Positions 1 to 13,650 of a DNA stretch of 64,000 nucleotides are shown here, piece by piece. The stretch lies in contig CAJNYU010000028.1 in NCBI GenBank assembly GCA_905331475.1, positions 123,147 through 187,146 on the forward strand, read 5' to 3'. The position numbers and the translations under genes were made by a program. The DNA comes from Rotaria socialis (lineage: Eukaryota > Rotifera > Eurotatoria > Philodinida > Philodinidae). Each line of letters opens with the position of its first letter. Position 1 is the stretch's first letter. The notes under the pieces are model-generated. The model searched no databases, had not been told where the DNA came from, and worked only from the letters and a program-made list of their open reading frames with translations.

Positions 1-3000
1 CATAATGTCCCACTTTTATTGGTCGGACCTACTGGTAAAAGAAATAGTGAAATATATACGTTTTCTTCTATAGAATTTTTCTTCTATTAAGGTACTGGTA
101 AATCGGCAATCAATAATTATTTTCTAGTTCGATTACCAAAAGAAAAGTAAGTCTAACAAACAAAAAAACGACATTTTTACTTTAGGTTCAGGTAGTCATA
201 GAGATTTTTCAAATTGAAATTAAATCAGAGCAAATCAAGCATTGACCTGAAACAATAAGACGGTCAACATACAATTTGCATGATTTTCTTTCTAATAATA
301 TACTGTAAGATATAACTTGCAATTTTCTAATTTAGATTTGTTGCTAATGTTGTTAATTTCTCTGCTCGAACTTCATCCAATCAAACCATGGATACAATCA
401 TGAGTAAACTCGATCGGTAAATAGTCCTCTCGGAAATATTCAAAACTAAATTCACACAAAACATATTTTCAGACGTCGCAAAGGTGTTTACGGGCCACCA
501 ATGGGCAAAAAATGTATTATCTTTGTTGACGATTTAAATATGCCAGCAAAAGAAAAATATGGCAGTCAACCGCCCATTGAATTACTTCGTCAATGGCTTG
601 ATCAAGGTTATTGGTTTGATCGCAAGGATACATCAATGATAACACTTCTTGATCTAGTAAGTAAAAATAAATCCCATCTTTACTTTGTTTTATACTAATT
701 ATTGCTCTCCTCATTTTAGCTATTTCTTGGTGCAATGGGTCCACCAGGCGGTGGCCGTAATACTATAACTGGTCGATTCGCACGTCATTGTAATATAATA
801 TCGATAGATTCATTTAGTGATGAGACTATGCAAAAAATTTTTACGTCGATTGTTGATTGGCATTTTGGACGCGGCTTCGAAGCAACATTTCAACGTGTTG
901 GACGTTTACTTATTCAAGCAACAATGCAAATATATAAAAAGGCTTGTGAACAATTTTTACCGACACCACAAAAGTCTCATTATCTGTTTAATTTACGTGA
1001 TTTTTCACGTGTTATTCGAGGAGTCTTACTTGTGCCGCAAACTAATCTAAAAGAAGAAAGAAAACTGTATCGTTTATGGGTACATGAAGTCTATCGTGTC
1101 TTTTACGATCGACTTATTGATGATGAGGATCGATCAACATTCTATTCAATGGTTAAAGAAGTTATGAATGAAATATTGAAACAAGATATGAATAGACTAC
1201 TTGAACATCTCATACCAGAAAATGAACCAAGACAACTTCGCGATGAACATGTACGTATGATGATGACTAGAGATCTTCTCAGGATATCAATTGTTTAGTT
1301 AAATTTTATCCTCAACTGTAATAGATAGCAGAAGTCTGAGAATCGCGGCAACGATCATCTACTCGGATTGCTATATCTGAATTGATTTATATGCTTACTA
1401 TTGTTTAGATTCGTGCGCTCATGTTTGGAGATTACATTAAACCTGATGCTGAAATAAAGCCATACGATGAAATAATTGATTTAAAACAATTACAAAAAGT
1501 GATGGAATCGTACTTAGAAGAATATAATGCTATTAGTAAAAGTCCGATGCACCTTGTCATGTTTCAATTTGCGATTGAACATATATCGCGTGTATCGCGT
1601 GTACTTAAACAAGATCAAGGTCATGCCTTACTTGTTGGCATTGGTGGAAGTGGACGAGTACGAATTTGAATTTTGTGTTTTGAATATTTGCAGCGATTGA
1701 ATTGTTTCATTGTAGAGTTCCTCGTGTAAAATGGCAGCATTTATGGCAGACTATGAACTATTTCAAATTGAAATAACAAGAACCTATGGAAAAAATGAAT
1801 GGAGAGATGATGTTAGAAAATTGTTTAGAAAAAGTGGAATTGAAGGTAAACTAATATAGAGGTTTTCTTTCTTTTTTTTTCTGGTATGGAGACATGTAAG
1901 ATACTATATATTTTATTATGGCAACGAAAAAATAATTAATCTGAAGAAAATTCGAAACTTCGAATTTTTCTTTTATTAGTAAAGTATTACTGAATAACTA
2001 GTAATGCTGAACTTACTAGACTAGTAACTGAGTATTCAGCCTTTTCTCTATAATATACTAATTAACAGGCATCACCAATACGACTGTACAACGTTTGAAA
2101 AAGGGTAGGTGCGAGTATCGATGTCCATATGCGCGCCATTGTCGTTTTGCATTATAATATGCATGTTCATGTTTTTGTTTTTGTCATAAATTCGTTCATT
2201 CTCACTTTTACCGAATAAAATTACCTTATCGAAAATCGAAATAATCGATACCACTTCGACAGCACGCACGCTCACACACACACACACTCGCACACACTGT
2301 ACAAGTATCAATGTTCATTCTACTTTCTTGCAATTATTGAGAGAATATAAGCTCTGTAAGAGATGTTTTCCTTCAAACATTCTTTCTGAATGTTCGACAC
2401 TCACTGATGATTTACTTTTTCGCCACTTTCAGGTGATATTTATTTTAATCAATTCATAGACGAAATGTCGAGTGTTGAATGACCAGGAAAAAAAGTTGTC
2501 AAACAACTTTATGGAGATAGAGTCGAAAAATAATATTCCCTTTTTTCACTTGACTTATTGGTCATCACTTGGTTTATCGATTCGATGAACACCGGACTAT
2601 ATACTTAACAGAATTGTAGGGATACAATTTCTTGCGGTAAAAGCAAATGATCTGAAGTCTAAATTTGATTCAGAAGAATTTTTAAAGCTCAAACACACGA
2701 AGATTTGAGCATTATTTAATTGATCTTCTTTTCGGTTAGGATTTATAAATAATTTTACAATCTCTATTTCGATTTTCTAGGCAAAAGCACTGTCTTTCTC
2801 TTCAATGATTCTCAAATCGTAAGATCTTTTATTAGTTTTTTTGCTTAAATTTTAAACTCTTTCAATTCTTTGCTTTTGTTTTTCTAGAAAGATGAATCGT
2901 TTATAGAAGATATCAATATGATGTTAAATACAGCTGACATTCCAAATTTATTTCCTGGCGACGAACGAGCTGAAATTTGCGAGAAAATGCAAGGTGTAGC

Positions 3001-6000
3001 TCGACAATTAAACCGTAAAGTTGATTCAACGCCAATGGCTCTATATAACTATTTTATCGAACGTGTCCGATCAGCTCTTCATGTCGTTCTTGCATTTTCA
3101 CCAGTTGGTGATGCTTTTCGTAATCGTCTTCGTATGTTTCCATCATTAATTAATTGTTGCACAATTGATTGGTTTACATCATGGCCCGAAGATGCACTCG
3201 AAATGGTAGCAAAGAAATTTTTAGAAGAAGTTGAATTAGAAGATGAAGTTCGATCAAATTGTGTTGTAAGATTGAATTACGCTTTTTTTTTAAGCCGGTA
3301 AAATATTCTATATTTGACTTTTCTTTTGTTCTTAGCTTATGTGTAAAACGTTCCATGAAAATATTCGTGTACTATCAGAATTATTTCTTCAGCAACTATC
3401 ACGACATAATTATGTTACACCAACATCTTATCTTGAATTGATTTTAACATTTAAAGGTAATTAAAAATGAATTCTATTTATGAAATATTTATTTGTAAAA
3501 ATACATAGATTTACTAAGAACAAAACGTAATGAAGTTCAAACATTAAAAGATAATTATTTGAATGGTCTCAAACAACTCGATTATGCACGTGTTGCTATT
3601 GATGCGATGAAGAAAGAATTAACTGAATTACAACCGAAATTAAAAGAAACAGCCATTGTGGTTGAAAATTTAATGGTAAGAAATAAGATTTCATTGAATA
3701 GAATCTTATAAATTTTGTTGTTATTTATTATCAATAGGTTCGTATTGAGCAAGAAACAGCTGAAGTTGAAGCACGTAAAGAAATTGTCGCTGCTGATGAA
3801 GCTGTTGCTAATGAAGCAGCAGCTAAGTCTCAATCAATCAAAGATGAATGCGAAAATGAACTTATGGAAGCCTTACCAGCTCTTAAAGAAGCTGAAGAAG
3901 CACTTAGTAAGTTTTAGTTCGATCTAAGATTCCTGTAAAACTATTAGAAAAGAAACCAGAACTTTACTGATCCGATGAAAAACGAACGGAACACACAACT
4001 TATCACTGTAAAGACATTTGAAGACTTTAATTGTTCGATCTTCATCGAGAAAATTGATTCTTCAGTCGAAAAATTTCCACAGAGAGAAATTGTAGCGATA
4101 TTGATATACTCGTATTCGTGAAAATACAATATATTCTCAGATTCTATTGAATGTTTTTTGCCAAGGCTTCCAAACTAAACAACAAAGATATAGATTCAAT
4201 TTTCAGATTTCAGGATAAGAGTCTATCAATAGATTTGAAACTATCACAAACAAGGATTCTTATAAAAATCTCTCTTTCTCGATACCCATTTTCAATTTGA
4301 AGATCGATTTTGTTTATATTCCTACTAAAATCACTCCACAGTTCTTGTCTAATTATTGATATTTTCAATTCGCAAGAAAAATGATTAACTGTAACATTAT
4401 TTTACGTACTTTTTTTCTAATTTAAAGATACTCTTAAACCAAATGAATTGGTTATTGTCAAAGCAATGAAAAATCCACCTAACGGTGTCAAACTTGTCAT
4501 GGAAGCGGTGTGCATTATGCTTGAAAAAGCACCTGAACGTAAAATTGATCCATCGACACAAAAACCTGTCTTAGACTATTGGCCAACATCAGTTCGACTT
4601 TTAGCTGATATGGACTTTCGTAAAGTTAGTTTTCTTTCATAGAAAAAAAACAAAACAAATCATTTCACTTTTTTTTCAAGAATTTACAAACCTATGACAA
4701 AGATAATATTAAATCGCAAGTTATCAAGCAAATCCGCGATCGTTTTGTTCAGAATCCCGCATTTACAGCAACTGAAATAGCAAAAGTTTCAGGTGCTTGT
4801 GAAGGTCTATGTAAATGGGTCTTGGCTCTTGAAAAATATGACCGTGTAATAAAAGTCGTTCAGCCAAAACGCATGAAACTAGAAGAAGCCGAAGAAGCTC
4901 TATCTGAACAAATGATTAAATTACAAGAAAAACAGCGACAAGTTCAAGAATTAGAAGCTCGTCTAAAAGCTTTAACTGATGAATATGAAACAAATGTTCA
5001 GAAAAAGAATGAACTAGAAGATCAAAGAAATCTGTGCGAAAAGAAATTAACACGAGCCGTACAACTCATTGAAGGTCTCGGTGGAGAAAAAGATCGTTGG
5101 ACCGATCAAGCACGAAAACTAGGTGAACGTTATACAAAATTAACGGGTGATATTCTTTTAAGTGCTGGTGTTGTTGCTTATCTCGGACCATTTACTGTTA
5201 ATTATCGTGTGGTGAGTTACGAATAATTCGTTTCTGCTTTTGATGGTTCATTTGTTTTTGTAGGATTGTATTCGTCAATGGGTTGATCTATGCAAATCAA
5301 AACGAATTCCATGTTCCGATGTATTTTCTCTGAATACAACACTTGGAGATGCCGTTAAAATTCGTGCATGGCAAATAGCTGGTTTACCTGTTGATTCATT
5401 TTCCGTTGATAATGGTATTATATCAACAAATGCACGTCGTTGGCCACTTTGTATCGATCCTCAATCACAAGCAAATAAATGGATTAAAAATATGGAAAGA
5501 GACAATCGTTTGGCTGTTGTTAAATTGCAAGATCCAAATTATGCAAGAACATTAGAAAATGCTATTCAATTTGGTACCCCAGTTTTGTTAGAAAATATTA
5601 ATGAAGAATTAGATCCTGTTTTGGATAATGTTCTACTGAAGGCAACGTTTAAACAACAAGGAGTTGAAGTATGATCAATTTATTTGTTTAAAAATAGATG
5701 AGTTTTTGTAAGGGACACATATTCTATTGAGTTTTCAAGTTGATCTATACAACTCTGGGCTGTAAGCGGTCTCAAGTATTTCTCGTTACTAGTTATTTTG
5801 AATCGATCAATAGAAATGAATGTCATGTTGTAGCCATTTGCGGTTGTGAACTATCTCAAAGATGAATGTGTGAGATTGAAATGTATAGTGTAGGGAAGAA
5901 AAGTCCTTTAACCCGTCGATGAAAAAACTGACTCTTATTATATTTTATTAAAAAAAAAATGGTTGATTAATAAACTGCCTTTCAAGTACTCAAGATCGAC

Positions 6001-9000
6001 CTGTCAACGTCAATAACAGACACAATACGGATTAATTATATGCTTGAATTCGCTATAGATTACAAAAAAAAATGATTTCTTATAATATTAATTCCTACGA
6101 CAAAACATTTCTAATCTATACTTGCCGCTCAAGTGTATGTTCTTTTCTTTGATTAGAAATTTGTGAGATAAAAATAGCACTAAATTCAATTGAGTTGAAG
6201 AATATTTGAGTAGCCATGATATCAGCCAAGTCGAACAGGTGTTATCAATTTGTCTCGTTAGCTTGAAAATCTCTTGATCAATGTTTCGAAAAAAAATTCT
6301 TTCTCACATTACTGAACATCTTTGGATTTTATTAATATAATTGAATTTATTTTAGTATATCAAATTTGGTGAAAATGTTATTGAATATTCACGTGATTTT
6401 CGATTTTATATAACAACAAAATTACGTAATCCACATTATTTACCAGAAGCATCCGTTAAGGTCACATTAATCAACTTTATGATTACAGCTGAAGGTTTGC
6501 AAGATCAACTATTGAGTATCGTTGCTGCTAAAGAAAAACCTGAACTTGAAGAACAAAAAAATACATTAATTATTCAATCAGCGGAAAATAAACGTAAACA
6601 AAAAGAAATTGAAGATACCATTCTTGAAGTTTTATCATCATCAGCGGTGAATTTCTATGAAATTATTTTTCTTTGAAAATCATTTATTTATTTTTATTTA
6701 GGGTAATTTACTTGAAAATGAAACGGCTATACAAATATTATCATCATCAAAGAAAATCTCCGAGGAAATCGAAGCAAAACAAAAAATAGCTGAAGAAACA
6801 CAAAAAGAGATTGAATTTACTCGTCAAGGATATCTACCGGTTGCTAAACATTCAACAATTTTATTTTTCTGTATATCAGATTTAGCCAATATCGATCCGG
6901 TACGTAATAGAAATGCAGAGTTTTTTTTTCTTGTATTCAAGTGTTCTTCTATTTAGATGTATCAATATTCTCTTGTTTGGTTTATTAATTTATATGTGAT
7001 GTCAATTGAAAACAGCCAAAAATCCGCAGATTTACAAGAACGTATTCAAAAATTAAATGCTCATTTTACTGAATCAATTTATCGAAATGTGTGTCGATCA
7101 TTATTAGAACGTCACAAACTTTTGTTTTCATTCATATTATGTGTACAAATAGGAAAAGGCCGAGGAGAAGTAGATGATAATATATGGCGTTTTCTATTGA
7201 CTGGTGGTGTGGGTCTAGATAATCCATATCCTAATCCTGCTTCTGATTGGTTAAATGATAAATCGTGGTCAGAAATTGTTCGAGGATCGGATTTACCAGC
7301 TCTTCGAGGTCTAATGGCTCATGTCAAAGAAAATCCAAATAAATGGAAAACACTCTATGATTCACCAACACCACATGAACAATCATATCCAGATGATTTT
7401 AATAATCTTAGTTCATTAGAAAGGTTTGAATATTGATTTATTTTGTATCATTGACACGTTAGCAACATTCATTTTTTCATGTCACACCCATACAGAATCA
7501 TTAATGCTGTTTGAATTCTAATTGTACTCAGTACTCATCGGTCTCGGACTATGAGAATCATTGATATACGATCATCAAATATCTTATTCTATGATTTTTC
7601 TTTTTGAATTTCTAGAAAACTGAATAGCTATATATTATATTTCATGTTTCAATACCACAAGGATTTTACTAAAAACTTTTTCTTCGTCTCCTTTAGACTG
7701 CTTGTCTTACGTCTATTTCGACCAGATAAAATAGTACCGGCTGTACAACAGTATATTATCAAACAAATGGGACATCAATTTGTTGAACCACCAACATTTG
7801 ATTTACCAGGATCATATGCGGATTCATCTGCAGTTACACCACTTATCTTTGTTCTATCGCCAGGTGCAGATCCAATGATGGCTTTACTTAAGTTTGGTGA
7901 AACTATGGGAGTTTTCGATGAACGAATTAAAACAGTTTCACTTGGTCAAGGACAAGTATGATGACGATAAAATACAATATTTTTTCTTAGATTTAAAAGC
8001 ATGCTTTTTTTTCTTAGGGTCCTTACGCACAATCATTAATAACAGAAGGCGTACAAAAAGGCACTTGGGTTATATTACAAAACTGCCATTTAGCCGCAAG
8101 TTGGATGCCGAAATTAGAACGAATATGTGAAGAACTTTTGGTACCAGGCAAAGTTAATAATGAGTTCCGACTCTGGTTAACATCTTATCCATCCGATCTG
8201 TTTCCTGTTACTATATTACAGAATGGTATTAAAATGACCAATGAAAGTCCAAAAGGATTACGAGCTAACTTACTTCGTTCGTATTTGAATGATCCAGTAA
8301 ATGATCAAACATTTTTTAATGGTTGTAATAAACCAGAAAAATGGAGAAAATTTCTATTTGGTCTATGTTTCTTTCATGGTCTTGTACAAGAACGACGACA
8401 GTTTGGTCCATTAGGATGTAAGCATCCATGTTGAATAAAATTCTATGATTTTACTTTTTGTTTTTCTTTTCAAGGGAACATTCCATATTTCTTTGAGTAA
8501 GTTAAAAACAAAAAAAATTAAACTCATTGCAACTAAGTATTCTTTTTTTTCAGTGAATCTGATCTTCGAATTTCTTTACGGCAACTTCAAATGTTTCTCA
8601 ATGATTATGAAGATTTACCATTAGAAGCTGTAGGTTTATTCATAGAAAACACTTTGTTTTTTCATGCTCACTTTTTTAGATTCTATATTTATTTGGTGAA
8701 TGTAACTATGGTGGTCGTGTCACAGATGATAAAGATCGTCGTTTGCTTATGTCATTATTATCTGTTTGTATAAATGCTGAAGTCGTCTATATGGATAAAT
8801 ATCAGTAAGTAAAAATGCGTAATTATTTAAAAAGAGAACATATTAATGAGGGAGAAAATGAACATAAGATATTCAAGAGCGCAGAAAAAATAGCTAGTCT
8901 AGAAAAGGAAGTTGATTGAAATAAATAAAATGTGGAGTATCTGTTTATTGTCATCATAGTTCATGTTTATATAGTCTGATGAAAATTAATTCACATAGAT

Positions 9001-11082
9001 TTCTCGAGGACAATTCATTAACAAAAAAAATCCATTCCCAACCACATAACGTGACAACATTTTAAATATTATCGATGGTTCTGAACATGCAATTGCCAGA
9101 CGACCTGTTTGCCGCTCTTGTGCACTTACGTATAATTAATAATCTTCATTTTTTCTCATTTAAATATTTCTTCACGCATTCATTGCTATCATTTGCTGGA
9201 TTGATCATACAATAGAAAGTATAATAATGATTCGGCAAACATACATAGTTTTGACAGTTATTTTAATTCTATTTTCATTAACAACGGCAAATCGGTGCCC
9301 ATGTGAGTTAGTTGTTAATGAAAATCCAACAATACCAAATACAGATTTATCACCGATAAGTTCATTTATGAATGATAATAGCACGGAAGATTATATTGTA
9401 CAAATTGCTGATAGTATTCCATCGACAAATAAATATCAAAAAATGGCAAATTTATATCCATTAATTCGTCAAAGAAAAAGTTTATCAACAACTCGTAGAC
9501 GGTTCAAACGTCCGAGTTGGGCTACCATTGGAAAACGATCATTCATGCTAATTAGAAAACGACCATCATGGGCTCAAATCGGTTAAAAAGAAACAATTTT
9601 TTTCTTTCTTTCAATAAGACATAAATAAAAAAATCCTTTCATTTGACAAAGAATAAAATGAGCAAATTTAAATAAAAAAAACAAAACTTACTTTGAATAT
9701 TTGTATTTAGATTTTCAGAAAGTGGTACTTATTATGTTCCAACAGATGGTCCACATCAAAACTATGTTGACTATATTCGAACATTGCCATTAAATCCATT
9801 ACCAGAAGTTTATGGTTTTCATTCCAATGCTGATATTACAAAAGATCAACAAGAAACACAAACAGTTCGTATAAAATTAATTTTAAAATTCCAACAAAAA
9901 GCAAAACTTGTTTTATTGTTTAGCTTTTTGACAGTATTCTTCTAACATTACCAAAACAAACAACAGGGGGTGAGGGACGAACACCATCTGTTGTTATGGA
10001 CGAATTAGCAGCTGATATTCTCAGTAAACTACCAGCTGATTTTGATACAGAAGCTGTATGTATATATAATGCGTGTACAACTCTTTTTTTGTATAAATTT
10101 TAATATTTTATAGATTGGTAAAAAATATCCTGTTCTTTACAATGAATCAATGAATACCGTATTGCGACAAGAAATAATTCGTTATAACCGTTTAACATCT
10201 GAAGTTCGCAAGACTTTAGCTGATTTACGTAAAGCAATTAAAGGTCTAGTATTAATGTCATCTGAACTTGAAGAAGTATTTAATGCAATGTTTATTGGCA
10301 AAGTTCCAAATGCATGGGCAGCTAAATCGTATCCATCATTAAAACCATTAGGAAGTTATTTAAATGATTTGATGGCTCGGTAGATAAAATAATTATTTAT
10401 AGTAGAAACACTTTTAATTGAAATTTTCTATTGCTAGATTGAAATTTTTACAAAATTGGATTCAAAATGGACCACCGTTTGTATTCTGGATAAGTGGATT
10501 CTTTTTTACGCAATCGTTTTTAACCGGTAAATTGATTTCAAAAGAAAATTCATTTGTTTTGAATATTCAAAAGCAAAAGTTTTTATCTTAAGGTGTTCTT
10601 CAAAACTATGCTCGAAAATATACGATTCCAATTGATAAACTAGCTTTTGAATTTGATGTACTTCAAGAAGATAATGATATGCCTAATAAACCAGATGATG
10701 GCGCTTATATAAAAGGTCTTTTCCTTGAAGGCGCTCGTTGGAATAAAACAACTCGTGTTATTGATGAATCTCTACCGAAAGTTTTATTTGATGCTTTACC
10801 TATAATCTGGTTAAGACCGGGTATAACAGAAAATTTTGCAACAGTTAATACATATTCGTGTCCTGTGTATAAGGTATGGAACAAATCTTTTCTTTTGTTT
10901 CTTTCTCTTATTCTAATTTGTTTCATTTTTTTTCTTTCTATAAAGACAAGTGCTAGACGTGGTGTACTTAGTACAACAGGTCATTCAACGAATTTCGTAC
11001 TCCTAATTGAACTTCCATCGATAAAACAAAACGACATTGGATAAATCGTGGTGTTGCTGCCCTTTGTCAACTGGATGATTAA
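1..11082 (+). CDS. DNAH7: Axonemal dynein heavy chain, DNAH7 type (5' partial, 3' frameshifted)
   Basis: Inner-arm, single-headed axonemal dynein motor that drives ciliary beating. The window opens inside AAA3 (P-loop GPTGTGKS across exons 1-2). It continues through the AAA3 segment FVDDLNMPA and [11 protein letters not shown], the AAA4 P-loop GIGGSGR (about 1640), the coiled-coil stalk with the microtubule-binding domain (about 3510-5150), AAA5/6 and the C-terminal domain with [11 protein letters not shown]. Exons I infer: 1-34, 92-146, 336-416, 473-656, 720-1250, 1409-1657, 1716-1844, 2781-2818, 2888-3265, 3336-3455, 3509-3675, 3738-3906, 4428-4624, 4681-5211, 5264-5668, 6356-6646, 6702-6899, 6957-7423, 7697-7955, 8018-8417, 8475-8496, 8554-8629, 8680-8804, 9711-9864, 9924-10055, 10114-10379, 10438-10526, 10593-10873, 10946-11082. 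The DNAH7/3/12 subgroup is clear, and from remembered family sequence DNAH7 fits best. The literal frame stops at 11044 because of an apparent one-base loss near 11020; the family-like C terminus [15 protein letters not shown] follows in the next frame and stops at 11082. The 5' part lies outside the window. Confidence 0.9.
9227..9586 (+). CDS. Candidate amidated neuropeptide precursor nested in a dynein intron
   Basis: A 119-residue intronless ORF on the same strand as dynein, wholly inside the intron 8805-9710. Residues 1-21 form a hydrophobic signal peptide (Met, charged start, TVILILFSL core, then small residues). A spacer of about 65 residues follows, then the C-terminal block [30 protein letters not shown]-stop. 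That is two near-identical copies of PSWA(T/Q)I followed by Gly, the amide donor, and bounded by dibasic sites, as in neuropeptide precursors. The last copy ends directly at the stop, which is common for a terminal peptide. AATAAA-like signals occur about 40-70 bases after the stop (9624-9658). Predicted products are PSWATI-amide and PSWAQI-amide; Pro right after KR may slow cleavage, so the mature ends are uncertain. I do not recognise the peptide family. Expression is not shown by sequence alone. Confidence 0.72.
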   Translation: MIRQTYIVLTVILILFSLTTANRCPCELVVNENPTIPNTDLSPISSFMNDNSTEDYIVQIADSIPSTNKYQKMANLYPLIRQRKSLSTTRRRFKRPSWATIGKRSFMLIRKRPSWAQIG

Positions 11083-11505
11083 TCAGTAACGGTGATTTCT
11101 ATTATTTTAATAATGCATACTTGAATTTTGAAAAAAAAATATGTTTTCAATTATTTTCTTTTTTTCTTTTTAAAAAACGTTGAAGAGTTTCTTTTTCATT
11201 TTCAATTGCATTCTTTTTTTTCTTCTTTCTTTGTTTTTACGTCGTATTCTGAATATACATGCTTTAAAAAATCTAATTCAGTTGATCGATTGAATACATT
11301 CAAACGTTCTTGGGTCTGATCAAGTCAAGGTCACTTTAAAAAACCAAGGCACGTGAAGTGTATAAACAAGACGCAATTCGTTCGTCTAAACAAGACATTT
11401 CAAGTGGCCGCAGAAAACCGATTTGGGACACGTACGTGTCTTAATCGATCCTGATTTGGAGTATTTAAACCAATGCATTTAAGCGTCTCACAGCAGTCTT
11501 TTTTT
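11083..11505. other. Intergenic DNA 3' of dynein
   Basis: AT-rich spacer with poly-T runs (11150-11240). From 11320 it carries several short sequences built on AAGACGC/GCGTCT and ACGTGTCTTAA. Related words recur near 12550-12660, so the stretch 11320-12670 may be one composite non-autonomous element, but I could not define its ends. No gene is visible. Confidence 0.4.
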
Positions 11506-11958
11506 AGACGCTTCTATCAATCTATGGTTCACTAATTCCAGAATTCATATTTTTATATGAACATTAGATATTAGAATAAATATTTTCAATGAAATAATTT
11601 TTTTTACACTTTATCTGAGTTAAAATTATATTTAAAAGCTAGAGAAATTATTTTAAAATTTGTTTATGTATACTTTTTGATGTTTAATGAAATTCCTCGA
11701 AGGTGATATTCTTGTGTAATAAAATAATATCTTCAAAAATATTTTATTCGAGTAAGTCTCATTTTTGATGAATTTCATTAAACACTAAAAAATATATATA
11801 AGATATTTTAAAATAATTTCTCTAGTTTTTAAATATAATTTTAACTCAGGTAAAGTGTAAAAAATATTATTTCATTGAAAATATTTATTCTAATATCTAA
11901 TGTTCATATAAAAATATGAATTCTGGAATTAGTGAACCATAGATTGATAGAAGCGTCT
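11506..11958. repeat. Foldback element A (190-bp inverted-repeat arms)
   Basis: Left arm 11506-11695 begins AGACGCTTCTATCAATCTAT and is mirrored by right arm 11770-11958, which ends in its reverse complement. The loop is about 74 bp. The arms match almost base for base with small indels. There is no coding capacity. This form is typical of foldback or MITE-like elements. Confidence 0.85.
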
Positions 11959-11961
11959 GGG

Positions 11962-12212
11962 AAAACTCATGCAACACAAGTCTAAAACGAAAAAATAAAA
12001 GTCTTAAGTATTTTTTAAATATACAATATTAAAATATAACTGTAATCAGTTATTTTTGATAATTTTTCTATCATCTAGAAAACAAANAAAACTCATGCAA
12101 CACAGGGCTAAAACGAAAAAATAAAAGTCTTAAGTATTTTTTAAATATACAATATTAAAATATAACTGTAATCAGTTATTTTTGATAATTTTTCTATCAT
12201 CTAGAAAACAAA
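11962..12212 (+). repeat. Tandem duplication, 126-bp unit, with an ambiguous base
   Basis: Two nearly identical head-to-tail copies begin AAAACTCATGCAACACA at 11962 and 12088. The single N at 12087 lies exactly at the junction, so the copy number here may be an assembly artefact. Confidence 0.85.
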
Positions 12213-13650
12213 TAAAAAACTTGAAAATATATTAGAAATAAATAAAAAAGAAATTTCGGTAAAATGATTTGCATATTTTTAAAGCTGCTTCACTTTAGAT
12301 ATCGAATCAAGAAATACGGATCTCTTCAAAAACGCGAGTATCCTCAACTCGAGTTAAAAGGTGAAGTAGTTCACGGCAGAAAAGTCATCGGAAAAACTCG
12401 TTCTGGAAAGAGTGAAATCCTAAATATTTTCAAGAAATCGAATAAAACTCTTTGTTTAACATACGAAAATAAATTTCCATAGCTATGAAAGATAGTAAAA
12501 AAATTGATCTATTGGTCAATAGATATAACGATGTTTTACGAGAAAGAGGAACTTAAGACGCTTTCCTGTCTGTAGTCACTACATGTCTAAAAACAAGATA
12601 TTTTTGCGTCTGAATAAGACTTAAAACGGATAACATGTCTTGTTAGACACATGGCATTTTTTGCAGGGGTTTCATTATTTTAATCACTATGCCAATGATC
12701 ATGTGCCCTATTCATAGAAGCATAGTCGACAAATAAAACTTATGTTTACCTTGAATTAATGCTAGTTTAAATGTAAAACCTTTTTTTCGTATAGTTAAGC
12801 TCGTCCATAAGCAATTTTCTTTTTCTCTTATTTTTCAATTTAAAAAAAAAGGTACTTCTGTCGAAACGTCAATCTGTCATTGAAAATGCTACCTTTGTGC
12901 GTATCAAATGAGCGAAACGGAATTAACACAAATAATGGATGGCAAATATAACAAGGTCGATTGAATCACTATAGAAGATGGCGATAGAATCAAATAAAAA
13001 GAGAAAAAAGAAAAAGAAGGACGGACATAAACATATGCATAACAAATAACAACAACAAGTTGCTTTCGACATTATGAAATTAATCTTACCATATCATGCA
13101 CTCAGACATGCACACATGTAACTAAGTCGAAAGAAACATGAGAACTAGCACTCCTCCTCATTTTACGATGGAATGATAGATAATCGGCAAAGATATGTTC
13201 TATCATTACTGATGATCATAGTAGTCGATTTTTCATTCGAAATGAGAAAAAAAGCCTAAAATAGAATATTATTTCGTTTAATCGAGAAAGAAAAACAAGT
13301 TGTCTGCCCCATGTATTGATCAAACTAATGATATCATTCATCGAACTATGTCGTATATATATATATATATTCAAGGCCTTAATCAACAGCGAAACTAAAT
13401 GTATACAAAATCAAGTAATAGAAAACAATCGCAATGTATTATTTATGTATATTGTATATATGCATAATATATGTATATGTATGAGAATAAAACTTGTTTA
13501 TATCAAAAGCTAACTATAAGAGGACAGAATTTCCACTACAATACACACATATATATTGACTGTTCAAAGCATCACTGCACAAATGAAATCGAATAAAAAA
13601 TAAGAAAAGAAAGAAGGGAGAAAAGTTTATTTTGTTGCATATATATTGTT
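12213..13650. other. Intergenic, no recognised gene
   Basis: AT-rich DNA. It holds a short ORF (12264-12482) that resembles nothing I know, the AAGACGC-type words near 12554-12660, a (TA)n run near 13354-13369, and a TTTATT (reverse AATAAA) at 13626-13631 that could serve as the poly(A) signal of the gene to the right. Confidence 0.5.

Noticed and set aside
2270-2300. (CA)n tract in a dynein intron producing a Val/Cys-rich ORF
   Set aside because: Simple repeat; the ORF is an artefact of it.
12264-12482. 72-codon ORF with GKTRSGKSE resembling a P-loop
   Set aside because: GxTRSGKS does not fit a full Walker A context, no other motifs, lies in repeat-rich DNA.
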